Shown in pieces: positions 42,617 through 54,439 of a stretch of DNA of 64,000 bases. This stretch comes from Pelomonas saccharophila_A. GTDB taxonomy: Bacteria > Pseudomonadota > Gammaproteobacteria > Burkholderiales > Burkholderiaceae_C. Position 1 is the stretch's first letter. The number at the start of each line of letters is the position of its first letter. The stretch spans positions 496,001 through 560,000 of the forward strand of contig NZ_JAVDXU010000004.1 in NCBI RefSeq assembly GCF_031458095.1. Reading direction: 5' to 3'. The translations under genes and the position numbers were made by a program. The notes under the pieces were generated by a model that made no database searches, had not been told where the DNA came from, and worked only from the letters and a program-made list of their open reading frames with translations.

Positions 42617-43684
42617 ATGAAGACCTGGTTCAAGTTGACCGCCGCCGCCTTTGCCGTTGTCGCCACGAGCGCCAGCTACGCCGCCGGCAGCACGGAGTGC
42701 CTGGACGTGCGCGTGAGCAGCGCCAATCCCGTCGTCAATGGCGATGTGGATGTCCATGTGGACGTCGCCGTGACCAACCGCTGCCGCAGCGCCGTGCAGG
42801 TGTTGCGCTGGCAGCTGCCCAGCGACAGCATGAGCGGCTCGCTGTTCACCGTGACCCGCGACGACCGCCCGGTGCGTTACACCGGCGCTGTCATCAAGCG
42901 CGCCGCCCCCACGGCCAAGGACTATGTCGAGATCGCCGCCGGCGCCACGCTGAACTACCAGGTGGAACTGACCGGCCACTACGACTTCAGCAAGAACGGC
43001 CGCTACGCCATCGAGTTCCACAGTGACCGTGGCACCCACGGCTCGGGCGCCCAGTCCATGCACAGCGCCGCCGCCACCTATCTGTGGACGCAGGGCCGCA
43101 ACGAGAAGCTGGAGGCCGATGCCGACATGGCCACCACGGCGCGCACCGACGTCACCGCCGCTGCCGCCAGCATCTCCTACACCGGCTCCTGCACCAGCAG
43201 CCAGAAGTCCTCGCTGGCGTCGGCCGTCACGGCCGCCACCAACTACTCCGTCTCGTCGACCAACTATCTGAACGGCACGCCGTCGGCCACGCCGCGCTAC
43301 ACGACCTGGTTCGGCGCCTACAGCTCGTCGCGCTGGAACACGGCCAAGGACCATTTCACCAAGGCTCGCAACGCCTTCCAGGGCGCCGCGCTCACGCTGG
43401 ACTGCAGCTGCAAGGACAGCGGCACCTATGCCTATGTCTACCCGACCCAGCCCTACAAGATCTATGTCTGCGGCGCCTTCTGGAGCGCCCCGATGACGGG
43501 CACCGACAGCAAGGGCGGCACGCTGGTGCACGAGATGATGCACTTCAACGTCATCGCCGGCACCGACGACTGGGCCTATGGCCAGAGCGCGGCCAAGAGC
43601 CTGGCCAAGTCCAGTCCTACCAAGGCCCTGGACAACTCGGACAACCACGAATATTTCGCCGAGAACAACCCGGCCCAGAACTGA
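42617..43684 (+). CDS. Secreted M35 (deuterolysin/aspzincin) metalloendopeptidase
   Basis: A 355-residue secreted protease. Signal peptide residues 1-22 (ending SYA-AG). Residues about 28-145 form an N-terminal beta-sandwich (propeptide-like) domain. The catalytic domain starts about residue 180 and has HEMMH at 305-309 and GTDDWAYG at 315-322, the aspzincin GTxDxxYG motif in which Asp318 is the third zinc ligand. Such enzymes are often peptidyl-Lys proteases; specificity here is not determinable. AGGAG precedes the ATG at the right distance. A gene for a second copy of the N-domain alone follows at 43823. Confidence 0.92.
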   Translation: MKTWFKLTAAAFAVVATSASYAAGSTECLDVRVSSANPVVNGDVDVHVDVAVTNRCRSAVQVLRWQLPSDSMSGSLFTVTRDDRPVRYTGAVIKRAAPTAKDYVEIAAGATLNYQVELTGHYDFSKNGRYAIEFHSDRGTHGSGAQSMHSAAATYLWTQGRNEKLEADADMATTARTDVTAAAASISYTGSCTSSQKSSLASAVTAATNYSVSSTNYLNGTPSATPRYTTWFGAYSSSRWNTAKDHFTKARNAFQGAALTLDCSCKDSGTYAYVYPTQPYKIYVCGAFWSAPMTGTDSKGGTLVHEMMHFNVIAGTDDWAYGQSAAKSLAKSSPTKALDNSDNHEYFAENNPAQN

Positions 43685-43750
43685 GCCCGGTCGCCTGACC
43701 GGGAAGCCACCGCCACGCGAGGGTGGTGGCATGAATTCCCTCGTGTTGAC

Positions 43751-43781
43751 GCGCCGCCTCCGTGCGGCGCTTTTTTGTTTT
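43751..43781 (+). terminator. Intrinsic terminator after the M35 protease gene
   Basis: A perfect 7-bp stem GCGCCGC/GCGGCGC (43751-43757, 43764-43770) with a 6-base loop is followed by TTTTTTGTTTT. A second hairpin, CCCGGTC/GACCGGG (43686-43703), starts 1 base past the stop codon. Together they isolate the protease transcript from the next gene. Confidence 0.92.
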
Positions 43782-43822
43782 GGGGGCTGCCGACAGCCCG
43801 GCCCTCGGCTAGGCTCGCGTCC

Positions 43823-44332
43823 ATGCGTCGTCACAGTCTCCGCTTCGCGGCCGCCCTGCTGGCCGCCTGTCTTTCGCCCATGGCCCTTGCCGTCACGCCC
43901 TTGCAACATGCCGATCTGAGCTGCCAGTTCCAGGCCACGCCCAGGCCCGATGGCCAGGTGTCGCTGCAGTTCAAGCTGAGCAACAACGGCAAGCGCGACC
44001 TGCATCTGCTGCGCTGGGGCAGCCCCTTCGAGGGCGGCTGGTTCGGCCCCTTCGTCAAGGCCAGCACGGCCCAGGGCGAATTGGCCTTCCAGGGCGCGAT
44101 GCGCAAGCGCGGCGATCCGTCGGCCCAGGACTATCTGAGCCTGCCCGCCGGCCAGAGCCTGACGGCGAGCTTGACGCTGAACGACGCCTTCACGCTGCCG
44201 CCCACCGGCAAGCTGAGGCTGAAGGCCCGATGGCATTGGCACGACATGATGCTGCGCGGCACGCCGCCGCGGCCGCGTGCCCAGCACCGCGGCCTGGACC
44301 AGGACTGTGGCGAGGTCACGCTGACCCGCTGA
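43823..44332 (+). CDS. Secreted stand-alone homologue of the M35 protease N-domain
   Basis: A 169-residue protein with a signal peptide (residues 1-24, ending ALA-VT). Over about 100 residues it aligns by eye with residues 28-145 of the protease encoded just upstream: L/VTNN.KR...LLRWGSPFEG against TNRCRSAVQVLRWQLP, then GAMRKRGDPSAQDYLSLPAGQSL against GAVIKRAAPTAKDYVEIAAGATL. It then stops, with no catalytic domain and no zinc motif. It could be an inhibitor or folding helper of the protease, or an independent binding domain. A strong terminator separates the two genes, so they are transcribed separately. Confidence 0.8.
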   Translation: MRRHSLRFAAALLAACLSPMALAVTPLQHADLSCQFQATPRPDGQVSLQFKLSNNGKRDLHLLRWGSPFEGGWFGPFVKASTAQGELAFQGAMRKRGDPSAQDYLSLPAGQSLTASLTLNDAFTLPPTGKLRLKARWHWHDMMLRGTPPRPRAQHRGLDQDCGEVTLTR

Positions 44333-44408
44333 CGGCTCGCGCCACCTGACGAACGGCTGCCGTCGAAAGCGGCGTTACGCTGCCGCCCTTTTCGCTGCCT
44401 CTCATCCC

Positions 44409-45512
44409 ATGCCCCGCCTTCCCGGCCTCGACCTGCTGCGCAGCATCGCCATCGTCTGGGTGATGTGCTTCCACAGCTTCCTCATCGGCGGCCTGGGGCC
44501 GGACTGGACCTGGCTGACCCGCTTCGGCTGGATGGGCGTGGACATCTTCTTCGTCCTCAGCGGCTTCCTGATCGGCTCGCAATTGCTGCGCAAGCTGCAG
44601 CGTGGCGAGGCCTTGCAGTTGCGTGACTTCTACTGGCGACGCGCCTGGCGCATCCTGCCCGCCTTCGCCGTCGTGCTGACCGTCTATGTCGCCTTCCCGG
44701 TGCTGCGCGAGGAGCCCGACCTGGAAGCCTGGTGGCAGTTCGCGACGTTCACGCTGAACCTCTTCATCGACTACGGCCACAACCAGGCTTTCTCGCATGC
44801 ATGGTCGCTGTGCGTGGAGGAACACTTCTACCTGTTGTTCCCGCTGCTGGCCTGGTGGGCAACGCGGCGGCCATCGGTGGCGCGCATCGCCACCCTGTTC
44901 GCGGCTCTGGTGCTGGGTGGCATTGCGCTGCGCACCGGCATCTGGCTGCACTTTGACGCCACCCAGCCTCAGCGCCCCTGGTTCATCGAGGACCTCTACT
45001 ACCCGACCTGGACGCGCCTGGACGGCTTGCTGATGGGCGTCCTGCTTGCGGCGCTGCGCGTCTATCGCCCGCAGCTGTGGGAGCGGCTGCAGGCGCGCGC
45101 CATGGCCCTGCTGCTGGCGGGTTTGGCGACCGTCGCCCTCGCCATCTGGCTGTTCCAGGACCGCACCGGCCTCGTCGCCAACGCCGTCGGCTGGCCTCTG
45201 CTGTCCCTTGGCCTGGGTCTGCTCGTGCTGGCCGCCAGCACGCCGCGGGTCTGGGCGATTCCGGGCACAGGCTGGCTGGCCGCCACCTCCTACAGCCTCT
45301 ATCTCAGCCACAAGCTCGCCATGCACGCGGTCTACGCCTGGATCGCTCCCGGCCTGCCACTGCAGGGGGTGGCGCTGTTCCCCGTCTATGCCGCCGTCAT
45401 CCTGGGCGTGGGCGCCGCCCTGCACCATCTCGTCGAGAAGCCGGGGCTGCAACTGCGCGACCGGTTCGGGCGCGCGCCGCGAGCCGTCGAAGCTGGCAGC
45501 ATGCCGGCATGA
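44409..45512 (+). CDS. Acyltransferase family 3 (OafA/YrhL-like) membrane protein
   Basis: A 367-residue integral membrane acyltransferase with about ten helices. PGLDLLRSIAIVWVMCFHSFL carries the N-terminal catalytic-type His of the family; GWMGVDIFFVLSGFLIGSQLL and FYWRRAWRILPAF are the following conserved pieces, and WSLCVEEHFYLLFPLL comes next. Such proteins O-acylate surface glycans, peptidoglycan or macrolides; the acceptor is unknown. The stop overlaps the AraC regulator start by ATGA. Confidence 0.92.
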   Translation: MPRLPGLDLLRSIAIVWVMCFHSFLIGGLGPDWTWLTRFGWMGVDIFFVLSGFLIGSQLLRKLQRGEALQLRDFYWRRAWRILPAFAVVLTVYVAFPVLREEPDLEAWWQFATFTLNLFIDYGHNQAFSHAWSLCVEEHFYLLFPLLAWWATRRPSVARIATLFAALVLGGIALRTGIWLHFDATQPQRPWFIEDLYYPTWTRLDGLLMGVLLAALRVYRPQLWERLQARAMALLLAGLATVALAIWLFQDRTGLVANAVGWPLLSLGLGLLVLAASTPRVWAIPGTGWLAATSYSLYLSHKLAMHAVYAWIAPGLPLQGVALFPVYAAVILGVGAALHHLVEKPGLQLRDRFGRAPRAVEAGSMPA

Positions 45513-45952
45513 CGACCAAGCCCGGCTCCGAACTGCATCTGCGCGACCTAGCGCGGCTGCGCCGCGTGCGCGACCGCATCGACCGCGAATACGCCCAGCC
45601 CCTGAACGTCGAAGCCCTGGCCAACGGCGTGCACATGTCGGGCGGCCACCTGAGCCGGCAGTTCCGCGTCGCCTATGGCGAATCGGTCTACAGCTATCTG
45701 ATGACGCGGCGCATCGAACGCGCCATGGCCCTGCTGCGCCGGGGCGACCTCAGCGTCACCGAGGTCTGCTTCACCGTCGGCTGCTCGTCGCTGGGCACCT
45801 TCAGCACCCGCTTCAGCGAGCTGGTGGGCCAGTCGCCGAGCGCCTACAAGCGCGACCAGGCCCTGGCCACGGCCGGCATGCCGTCCTGCGTGGCCCGCCA
45901 AGTGACGAAACCGATCAGGAATCGAGAAGCGTCCGAAGCAAGCGAAACCTAG
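45509..45952 (+). CDS. Short AraC-family transcriptional regulator
   Basis: A 147-residue protein consisting essentially of the AraC double helix-turn-helix domain: LNVEALANGVHMSGGHLSRQFRVAYGES (first HTH), the linker YSYLMTRRIERAMALLRRGDLSVTEVCFTVGCSSLGTFSTRFSE (second HTH) and the closing GQSPSAYKR. There is no separate effector domain, as in SoxS/MarA-like proteins, so activity may be set by its amount. It overlaps the acyltransferase gene by ATGA and precedes a VOC protein gene by 40 bases, and could regulate its own operon. Confidence 0.92.
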   Translation: MTTKPGSELHLRDLARLRRVRDRIDREYAQPLNVEALANGVHMSGGHLSRQFRVAYGESVYSYLMTRRIERAMALLRRGDLSVTEVCFTVGCSSLGTFSTRFSELVGQSPSAYKRDQALATAGMPSCVARQVTKPIRNREASEASET

Positions 45953-45992
45953 ACTGCTTCACATGGCTCAACCACTGAACGGAGACCCCGCC

Positions 45993-46403
45993 ATGGACAT
46001 CAGCATTCACTCCAGCTTCCTGCCCCAGACCGACCCCGAAGCCTCGCTTGCCTTCTACCGCGACACCCTGGGCTTCGAGGTGCGCAACGACGTCGGCTAC
46101 AACGGCCTGCGCTGGATCACCGTCGGCCCGGCCGGCCAGCCCAACACCTCCATCGTGCTGCACCCGCCGGCGGTCACGCCCGGCATCACCGAGGATGAGC
46201 GCCGCACCATCAGCGAGATGATGGCCAAGGGCACCTTCGGCATGCTCATCCTCGCCACCGCTGACCTGGACAAGACCTTTGCCAAGCTGCAGGCCGAGGA
46301 CGCCGAGATCGTCGAGGAGCCGACCATGCAGCCTTATGGCGTCCGGGACTGCGCCGTGCGCGATCCCGCAGGCAACCTGCTCCGCATCCAGGAAAAGCGC
46401 TGA
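45993..46403 (+). CDS. VOC family (glyoxalase/bleomycin-resistance-like) protein
   Basis: A 136-residue protein of two beta-alpha-beta-beta-beta modules. FLPQTDPEASLAFYRDTLGFEVRND is the first, and TADLDKTFAKLQAEDAEIVEEP with VRDCAVRDPAGNLLRIQEKR the second, whose final Glu is a usual metal ligand. Family roles include dioxygenases, isomerases and drug binding; none is assigned here. The ATG at 45993 has GGAG 9 bases upstream; an earlier in-frame ATG at 45963 does not. It lies 2 bases before the UvrA-like gene. Confidence 0.9.
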   Translation: MDISIHSSFLPQTDPEASLAFYRDTLGFEVRNDVGYNGLRWITVGPAGQPNTSIVLHPPAVTPGITEDERRTISEMMAKGTFGMLILATADLDKTFAKLQAEDAEIVEEPTMQPYGVRDCAVRDPAGNLLRIQEKR

Positions 46404-46405
46404 AC

Positions 46406-48761
<2,356 letters not shown>

Positions 48762-48784
<23 letters not shown>

Positions 48785-50429
48785 TCTCGAACCAGAACCG
48801 GCTGCCCTGGGCCAGCCGGCTCTCCAGCTGGATCTCGCCACCCATCATGCGCACCAACTGGCGGCTGATGGCCAGGCCGAGACCGGTGCCGCCGACGCGC
48901 TGTTCGGCGCTGCCGGCCTGCTCGAACGGCTCGAACAGGCGCACGGCCTGGTCCTCGGCGATGCCGACGCCGGTGTCCCTCACCTCGAAGCGCAGCAGGG
49001 CATGGCCGCCTTCGACATCGGCGCCGTGGACGACCTCGGCGCGTAGCGTCACGCCGCCCACATGGGTGAACTTGACGGCATTGCCGAGCAGATTGAGCAG
49101 GACCTGGTTGAGGCGCTTCTCGTCGGCCTGCACGACGGCCGGCAATTGCGGATCGAGCTCGAGGCTGAGCCCGATCTGCTTGCCCTCGGCCATCACGCGC
49201 ACGATGTCGATGACGGCCTGCAGGCGCGGGACCAGTTCGACCGGGCCGATGCGCAGTTCGGCCTTGCCGGCCTCGATGCGCGACAGGTCCAGGATGTCGA
49301 CGATCAGCGTCAGCAGGTGCTGGCCGCTGCTGTGGATGATGTCCAGGCCGTTGCGCTGCTTGGGGCTGAGGCCGTTGTCCATCTTCAGGATCTGGGCATA
49401 GCCCATGACGGCGTTCAGCGGGGTGCGCAACTCATGGCTCATGCGCGCCAGGAACTGGCTCTTGGCGCGGCTGGCCACTTCGGCGCGCTCCTTGGCCTCG
49501 CTGAGCTCCACCGTACGCGCGCGCACCAGGTCCTCGAGATGGTCGCGATGGGCGCCCAGCTCGGCCTCGCGCTCCTGCAACACAGTGAGCATGCGGTTGA
49601 AGGTATGGGCCATGGCAGCAATGTCGCGCGGGCCGCCGGCTGGCGCGCGCGCATCGCTGTCGCCGCCCTCCACCCTCTCCATGGCCTGGGAGAGGGCACC
49701 GAGCGGCCGGGTCAGCCTCAGCACCAGGAAGCGCAGCGCGAGCAGGAAGACGGCGGCGAACAGCACGGCCACGCCGAAGTTGGCGAGGAAGAGGGAGGCC
49801 TGGGTACGGTGCAGCGTCGCCTTGCTCTGGATCACGCGCACATGGCCGAGCAGCTGGGGCGGCTTCAGCGTCACGTCGAAGGGCGAGGCCTCGGGGCGGG
49901 TCCAGACCGGTGCGGCAAAGGCCCAGCTGTCCTCGGTCTCCTGGTCCAGCCAGGGCTCGCTGGCGGCCCGGCCCGGCGCGCCGGGCGACGCGCCCGCGGG
50001 CAGGCGATCACGCTCGGGGCCGAGGGCCAGCAGCAGCCGGCCCTTGGTGTCGCGGATCTCTATGCCCATCACATCGGGAAAGGCCAGCGAGGCGCGCACG
50101 GCCTCTTCGGCGTTGTCGGCCGCCGCGTACAGCAGGGCCAGCGAGCTGTTGGAGGCGAGGTTGGCGGCCACGCGGCCGCCCTGCTCCATCAGCATGGCGC
50201 GCACCTGGCGGCCGCCCTGCCAGGCGTTGACGCCGGCCATCAGCAGGGCCAGGCAAAACGTGCCCAGGGCGACGGCCACGCTGAGGTGGCGGCGGAAGGA
50301 GGTTTCGCGCAGCCAGCGGGCATAGGCCCGCAGCGGCCAGGGCCGTTGCGGCGGCGCGGCGGGCAGGCTCGCCTCCGCGTCCCGCGCGATGACGGGCGGT
50401 TGGCTGTCGAGTGGGTAGGGAGGGGACAC
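48762..50429 (-). CDS. Sensor histidine kinase with CHASE8-like periplasmic domain
   Basis: A 555-residue membrane kinase starting with GTG. Helix 1 is about residues 50-68, a periplasmic sensory region 69-212 (CHASE8-like), helix 2 about 213-238, then HAMP, a short coiled coil and HisKA with phospho-acceptor His332 in SHELRTPLNAVMGYA. The HATPase has NLLGNAVKFT, DTGVGIAED and GTGLGLAIS. There is no receiver domain, and no response regulator gene in the window, so its partner is elsewhere. The binding-protein gene ends 9 bases upstream, suggesting that protein may be the ligand sensor. Confidence 0.92.
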
Positions 50430-50438
50430 TCAGTGGCC

Positions 50439-51407
50439 TCAGCTGGAGGGGTAGACCAGGTCGAATCCGGACTGCACGGTGGCCACGTCGATGCCCAGGT
50501 GCGCAGCGGTACGGATATTGATGGCGGAGCGGGCCTGCCGCAATGGCAGCACGCCGGCAACGGCCGACTTGGGCGCGGCGACCAGGCGCTGGGCCGCCGC
50601 GGCCAGTGTGCGTCCAAGCTCGCGGTTGTCGGGGTAGAGCGAGAACAGGGCGCCGCGCTTCACATGGGCCAGGTGGCTGGAGAACACAGTGATGTTGCGG
50701 TTCCAGCCCTCCCTCAGCACCAGCGGCAGCACGGCGTTGTCGTCCACGGTCGTGGGATCCTGGGGCAACCACAGCGTGTCACGCGCCGGATCGGCGGCGG
50801 CCAGCAGCTGGGTGTAGGCGCGCAGGGCCTCGGCCTGGTCGACAACCTCCTGGGTGGCCAGCTCCAGCCCTTCGGCGCGTGCGGCCTCGCGCGCCAGCTT
50901 GGCGAGCCAGGCGTTCAGCTTGGGGTCGTAGACGAGGTGAACGCGCTTTGCGCCGGGGCGCAGCCGCTTCAGGCGCGCCAGCAGCAGGGCCGGGTCGGGC
51001 GCCAGCGTGTGCACGGGGAAGCTGCGTGCCTCCGACTCCTGCACCGACACGACGCAGCCCACCAGCACGGCCAGCTCATCGGCCAGGGCCGCCGCGACGC
51101 GCATGCCGCCACGGCCCAGGCCGATCAGCACCTTGGCCTCGCGCTTGCGGATGTCATCGGCGACCTGGGCCGGGTTGGCGTTGTTGGGCATGACCACGCT
51201 GGTCACGGCGCCACCGAGCTTGTCCTCAATGCCTTCAATGATGGACGTGAAGACCTGGCGGAAGGGCTCGCCGAGCTCGGGATAGACGACGACCAGCGAG
51301 CGACCGAGCTCGGCAGACGAGGCCGCGCCGGCCGCCAACGCCACGGCACCGCCCAAGGCCTGTCGCAAAAGAGCGCGGCGTGTGGCTTGGGCGGAAGACT
51401 CAGTCAA
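50439..51407 (-). CDS. ABC_sub_bind family periplasmic binding protein
   Basis: A 322-residue exported binding protein with a twin-arginine-like signal (ATRRALLRQALGGAVALAAGA). The mature protein reads VVVYPELGEPFRQVFTSIIEGI, VLIGLGRGGMRVAAAL and later LWLPQDPTTVDDNAVLPLVL, matching the ABC_sub_bind (TrpX-like) family. No ABC permease or ATPase is nearby; instead it lies between a TonB receptor and a histidine kinase, so a sensing role is likelier than transport. The start is a TTG without a good ribosome site, so the exact N-terminus is uncertain. Confidence 0.82.
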   Translation of the reverse strand: MTESSAQATRRALLRQALGGAVALAAGAASSAELGRSLVVVYPELGEPFRQVFTSIIEGIEDKLGGAVTSVVMPNNANPAQVADDIRKREAKVLIGLGRGGMRVAAALADELAVLVGCVVSVQESEARSFPVHTLAPDPALLLARLKRLRPGAKRVHLVYDPKLNAWLAKLAREAARAEGLELATQEVVDQAEALRAYTQLLAAADPARDTLWLPQDPTTVDDNAVLPLVLREGWNRNITVFSSHLAHVKRGALFSLYPDNRELGRTLAAAAQRLVAAPKSAVAGVLPLRQARSAINIRTAAHLGIDVATVQSGFDLVYPSS

Positions 51408-51477
51408 GAGGAGGACGCGTGGCGGGGCCGGAAGGGGTGGCCGGGATTATGCAAAGGCGCCACCCCTTGGCCAGCGA

Positions 51478-53559
51478 TCAAAAGCGGTACAGGGCCTGCA
51501 CATAGGCCGCCCGCTGCGCCACCGGCAGGTCATAGATGATGCCGCCGCCGGCCAGGCTGGGTTCGCGCGCATCGGCGTTGAAGAGGTTGCGCAGCATCAG
51601 CGAGAGCTCCCAATCGGAGCCGCCCAGCCGGGTCCGCGCGGACAGGTCCAGCGTCGTGTAGTCCTTGATGGGCGGGCGAGCATCGCCGGCCGGGCGGCGG
51701 CGGCCGGCCACATGATTGAGCTGGCCGCTGATCGTCGTGCCGCGCGCCACCGCCCAGTCGGCCTGCAGATAGGCATGCTGGTGCGGCGCATAGCCGGCGT
51801 CCACCCGCGTCGCCTCGTCGACGGATCTTTGGAAAGAGAAGTTGCCCGAAATGCGAAGGCTGCGCGAGGCGTCCCAGACGATTTCGAGCTCGCCGCCCTG
51901 CCCGTCCTGGCCGCCGCGGTTCTGGATCAGGTTGGCCGGCGGCGCGGCGGGGTTGGGCGCGCCGCGGATGATGTCGCGCATCTCGTAGTGGAACAGGCTG
52001 AGGTTGAGCTGCAGGCTGTCCGCCGGGGTCCAGGCCAGCGCCGCCTCGACGGTGCGGATGGTTTCGGGCTTGATGTTCGGATTGCCGCCCACGACGGGGT
52101 TGTTGATGCTGTGCTGCTCGGTGAAGGACGGTGCCCGGAAGGCCTGGCCGTAGAGCAGCTTGGCCGTCAGGTCATAGGCCGCGCTCCAGACCAGGGCCAC
52201 GCGCGGGTTGGTGGTCGTGCCGAAGTCGGAATAGCGGTCGTGACGCACGCCGGCGGTCAGGATCCAGTCGGGGTGGAAGCGCCACTCGTCCTGGGCATAG
52301 GCATAGCTGACCTGGCGTTGCTGCGGCAGCATGAACTTCAGCGCCGTGTTGGAGAAGTCGGTCACGTCGCCGAAAGAGCCGGTGCCGATGCGGCTGTAGT
52401 TGGGGTTGAAGTTCTTGTATTCGGTGGTCTTGTAGAGGTCGAGGTCGTCATAGCCCAGGCCCAGGCGGATGCTGTGGCCGCTGAAGCCCGAATAGGTGGC
52501 GAAGCCCGACGTCCGCAGCTGGCGCTCCCATTTGTTCGGGCCGCCGATCAGGCCGTCGGTGAAGACATTGCCCGGGCCCAGCGTCGTGCCGGCCGGCAGC
52601 AGTACATAGTTGGTCGTGGCGAGATCGGCATAGTGCAGGAAGCTGACCTGCAATCCGGCGCCCCAGTCCGCGGCCAGCTTGGGCTCGGTCCAGGAGAGGT
52701 CGGCATGCGTGCGTTCGCTGCGGCTCTTGCCCGTCGGGTCCAGGGCCGAAGCCACGCCTGCACCGGTGCCGACATTGCTGCGCAGCTTGTAGCCGAGGTG
52801 GGCACGCCACGCCCCCTGGGCGATCTCCAGGTTGGCATCCACCGCGTCGCGGCCGAGATTCAGCGGCCCCGGCGCCCGCGTCACGGCCGGCTGGGCTGCA
52901 TCCTTTTCGATGAGGCTGCGAGGGCCATCGGTGGCGCCGACGCGCAGATAGGCCGAGACTTCCAGCGGCCCCAGCTTGCCGCCATGCAGCACCCAGCCGT
53001 CACGGCTGTTGAAGGAGCCACCACGCAAGCCGACGCGCGTGCCCGGCGTGTCGGCGGCCGACTTGGTGATGATGTTGATGACGCCCGAAAAGGCGTCGGC
53101 CCCGTACAGCGCCGAACCCGGCCCGCGGATGACCTCGATGCGGGCAATGTGTTCGACCGGATAACCGGCCCAGATATTGCCCTTGTTGCCGACGAACAGG
53201 GTCGTCATCGGCACGCCGTTCTGCAGCACCAGCACCTGGGGTGTGAACTGACTGTAGATGCCGCGGAAGACATAGAGCGGCATGTACTGGTTGGCCGAAC
53301 GACCGACATGCAGGCCGGCGACGGATTCCAGCACTTCGTCCAGGTCGACGGCCCCCATCGCCTGGATGGCCTCAGCCGTGATGACGCTGGCCACCGACGG
53401 CGCCTGGCGCAGCGGCTGACGGCTGCCGGCGGCGATGCTGACCGAGCGCTGGTCGCCATAGGCCAGGGCCAGTTCGTCTTCGTCGGACTGCGCCCTCGCC
53501 AAGCCACTGAAAGCCAGGGTGGCGATCAAGCCCAGAAGACCTGCAGAACGACGTGGCAT
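51478..53559 (-). CDS. TonB-dependent outer membrane receptor
   Basis: A 693-residue receptor. Signal peptide residues 1-23 (ending ARA-QS). The plug domain (about 45-165) has APSVASVITAEAIQAMGAVDLDEVLESVAGL, YVFRGIYSQFTPQVLVLQNGVP and IEVIRGPGSALYGADAFSGVINIITK. The barrel ends in an aromatic residue (ALYRF). The form resembles vitamin B12/siderophore and sugar receptors; the substrate is unknown. A weak TonB-box-like start may be DELALAYG. It precedes the binding-protein gene by 70 bases on the same strand. Confidence 0.93.
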   Translation of the reverse strand: MPRRSAGLLGLIATLAFSGLARAQSDEDELALAYGDQRSVSIAAGSRQPLRQAPSVASVITAEAIQAMGAVDLDEVLESVAGLHVGRSANQYMPLYVFRGIYSQFTPQVLVLQNGVPMTTLFVGNKGNIWAGYPVEHIARIEVIRGPGSALYGADAFSGVINIITKSAADTPGTRVGLRGGSFNSRDGWVLHGGKLGPLEVSAYLRVGATDGPRSLIEKDAAQPAVTRAPGPLNLGRDAVDANLEIAQGAWRAHLGYKLRSNVGTGAGVASALDPTGKSRSERTHADLSWTEPKLAADWGAGLQVSFLHYADLATTNYVLLPAGTTLGPGNVFTDGLIGGPNKWERQLRTSGFATYSGFSGHSIRLGLGYDDLDLYKTTEYKNFNPNYSRIGTGSFGDVTDFSNTALKFMLPQQRQVSYAYAQDEWRFHPDWILTAGVRHDRYSDFGTTTNPRVALVWSAAYDLTAKLLYGQAFRAPSFTEQHSINNPVVGGNPNIKPETIRTVEAALAWTPADSLQLNLSLFHYEMRDIIRGAPNPAAPPANLIQNRGGQDGQGGELEIVWDASRSLRISGNFSFQRSVDEATRVDAGYAPHQHAYLQADWAVARGTTISGQLNHVAGRRRPAGDARPPIKDYTTLDLSARTRLGGSDWELSLMLRNLFNADAREPSLAGGGIIYDLPVAQRAAYVQALYRF

Positions 53560-53590
53560 AGCGCACCTGCGGAAGGGGATTCGGGCGCGA

Positions 53591-54439
53591 TTATGAGTGG
53601 CGCGCCCGCCCCCTTTCGGACCAACTGCGGGGGGCTTGCCCCTCATAAATCACGTTCGCGCAGGGCATGGGCATCAGGGTGCCCTCGGGTTTCTCCGCAG
53701 CCTCGACGATGCAGGGCGGCATGCCGAGCAGGGTCTTGAAGACGTTGTAGAGCTGGTACTGCCGCGCCGTGAGGCCGAGGTCGGCCGCCAGCGCCGCGGT
53801 GGCGCCGGCGTAGTTCAGCTTCAGAAAGGGCTTGCGGCGCAGCAGGGCCTGCTCGACATCGAAGGCGAGGCGAAAGTGCAGACCCTCGGCCAGCCCCTCG
53901 CGCTCGGCCAGCGCCACCAGCGGCGGCAGCCGCTCGTCCGTCGAGCTCATGGGGCGGCCATAGCCGAGGATGCGACGCCGCTCCAGCAGCTCGGCGGCAA
54001 CGATGTTCTCGACCGCATCACCCGCATGCCGCCGGGCGCCGGCGCGCAGGAAGAAGTCGATGGCGAAGAAGGCCGGGCCGCCGCCGAAGACGCGGGCCTC
54101 GCTCGCCGCAATGCCGGCCGCAAAACCCAGCGACGGCAGGCTGCGTGCGTTGGACGCCAGCGCAGCGACGCGGTTGTTCCACAGCCGCGTGTCCGGATAG
54201 CCCGTCAGGGCCCACATGCCGTCCAGCACGCGCAGCTCGTTGGCGGCGAAGCGCCGGCCGGTGATGCCGTACAGGAAGAGGTCCATGGAGCTTGCACCGG
54301 CCAGGTCGCGGTGCAGGTCCTGGCCGCGGAAGACGGCCCGCGCGCCCGGCCAGCACGCTCCGACGCGGGTGCGCAGCACATGGGCCTGGTCAGCCAGGGC
54401 GGCGGGTCCGAAACCCGGGTTGGGCCGTGCGGGGCTCAT
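53591..54439 (-). CDS. Citrate-synthase-fold protein 2, active site altered
   Basis: A 282-residue protein resembling citrate synthase/citryl-CoA lyase in order of segments: HRDLAGASSMDLFLYGITGRRF, RLWNNRVAALASNARSLPS, VFGGGPAFFAIDF, ILGYGRPMSSTDERLPPLVALAER, and LKLNYAGATAALAADLGL near the end. By eye the catalytic positions differ from true synthases: the His of HGGA is Phe117-118 region (VFGG), the His of GFGH is Arg162 (GYGRP), and the Asp of NVD is replaced (NYAG, 209-212). It could act on another substrate or be a non-catalytic partner of protein 1. Its start overlaps the gene for protein 1 by ATGA. Confidence 0.7.
   Translation of the reverse strand: MSPARPNPGFGPAALADQAHVLRTRVGACWPGARAVFRGQDLHRDLAGASSMDLFLYGITGRRFAANELRVLDGMWALTGYPDTRLWNNRVAALASNARSLPSLGFAAGIAASEARVFGGGPAFFAIDFFLRAGARRHAGDAVENIVAAELLERRRILGYGRPMSSTDERLPPLVALAEREGLAEGLHFRLAFDVEQALLRRKPFLKLNYAGATAALAADLGLTARQYQLYNVFKTLLGMPPCIVEAAEKPEGTLMPMPCANVIYEGQAPRSWSERGRARHS

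Noticed and set aside
49062..51539. Long plus-strand open frame of over 800 codons opposite the kinase and binding-protein genes.
   Set aside because: Antisense of two well-supported genes; composition is typical of shadow frames.
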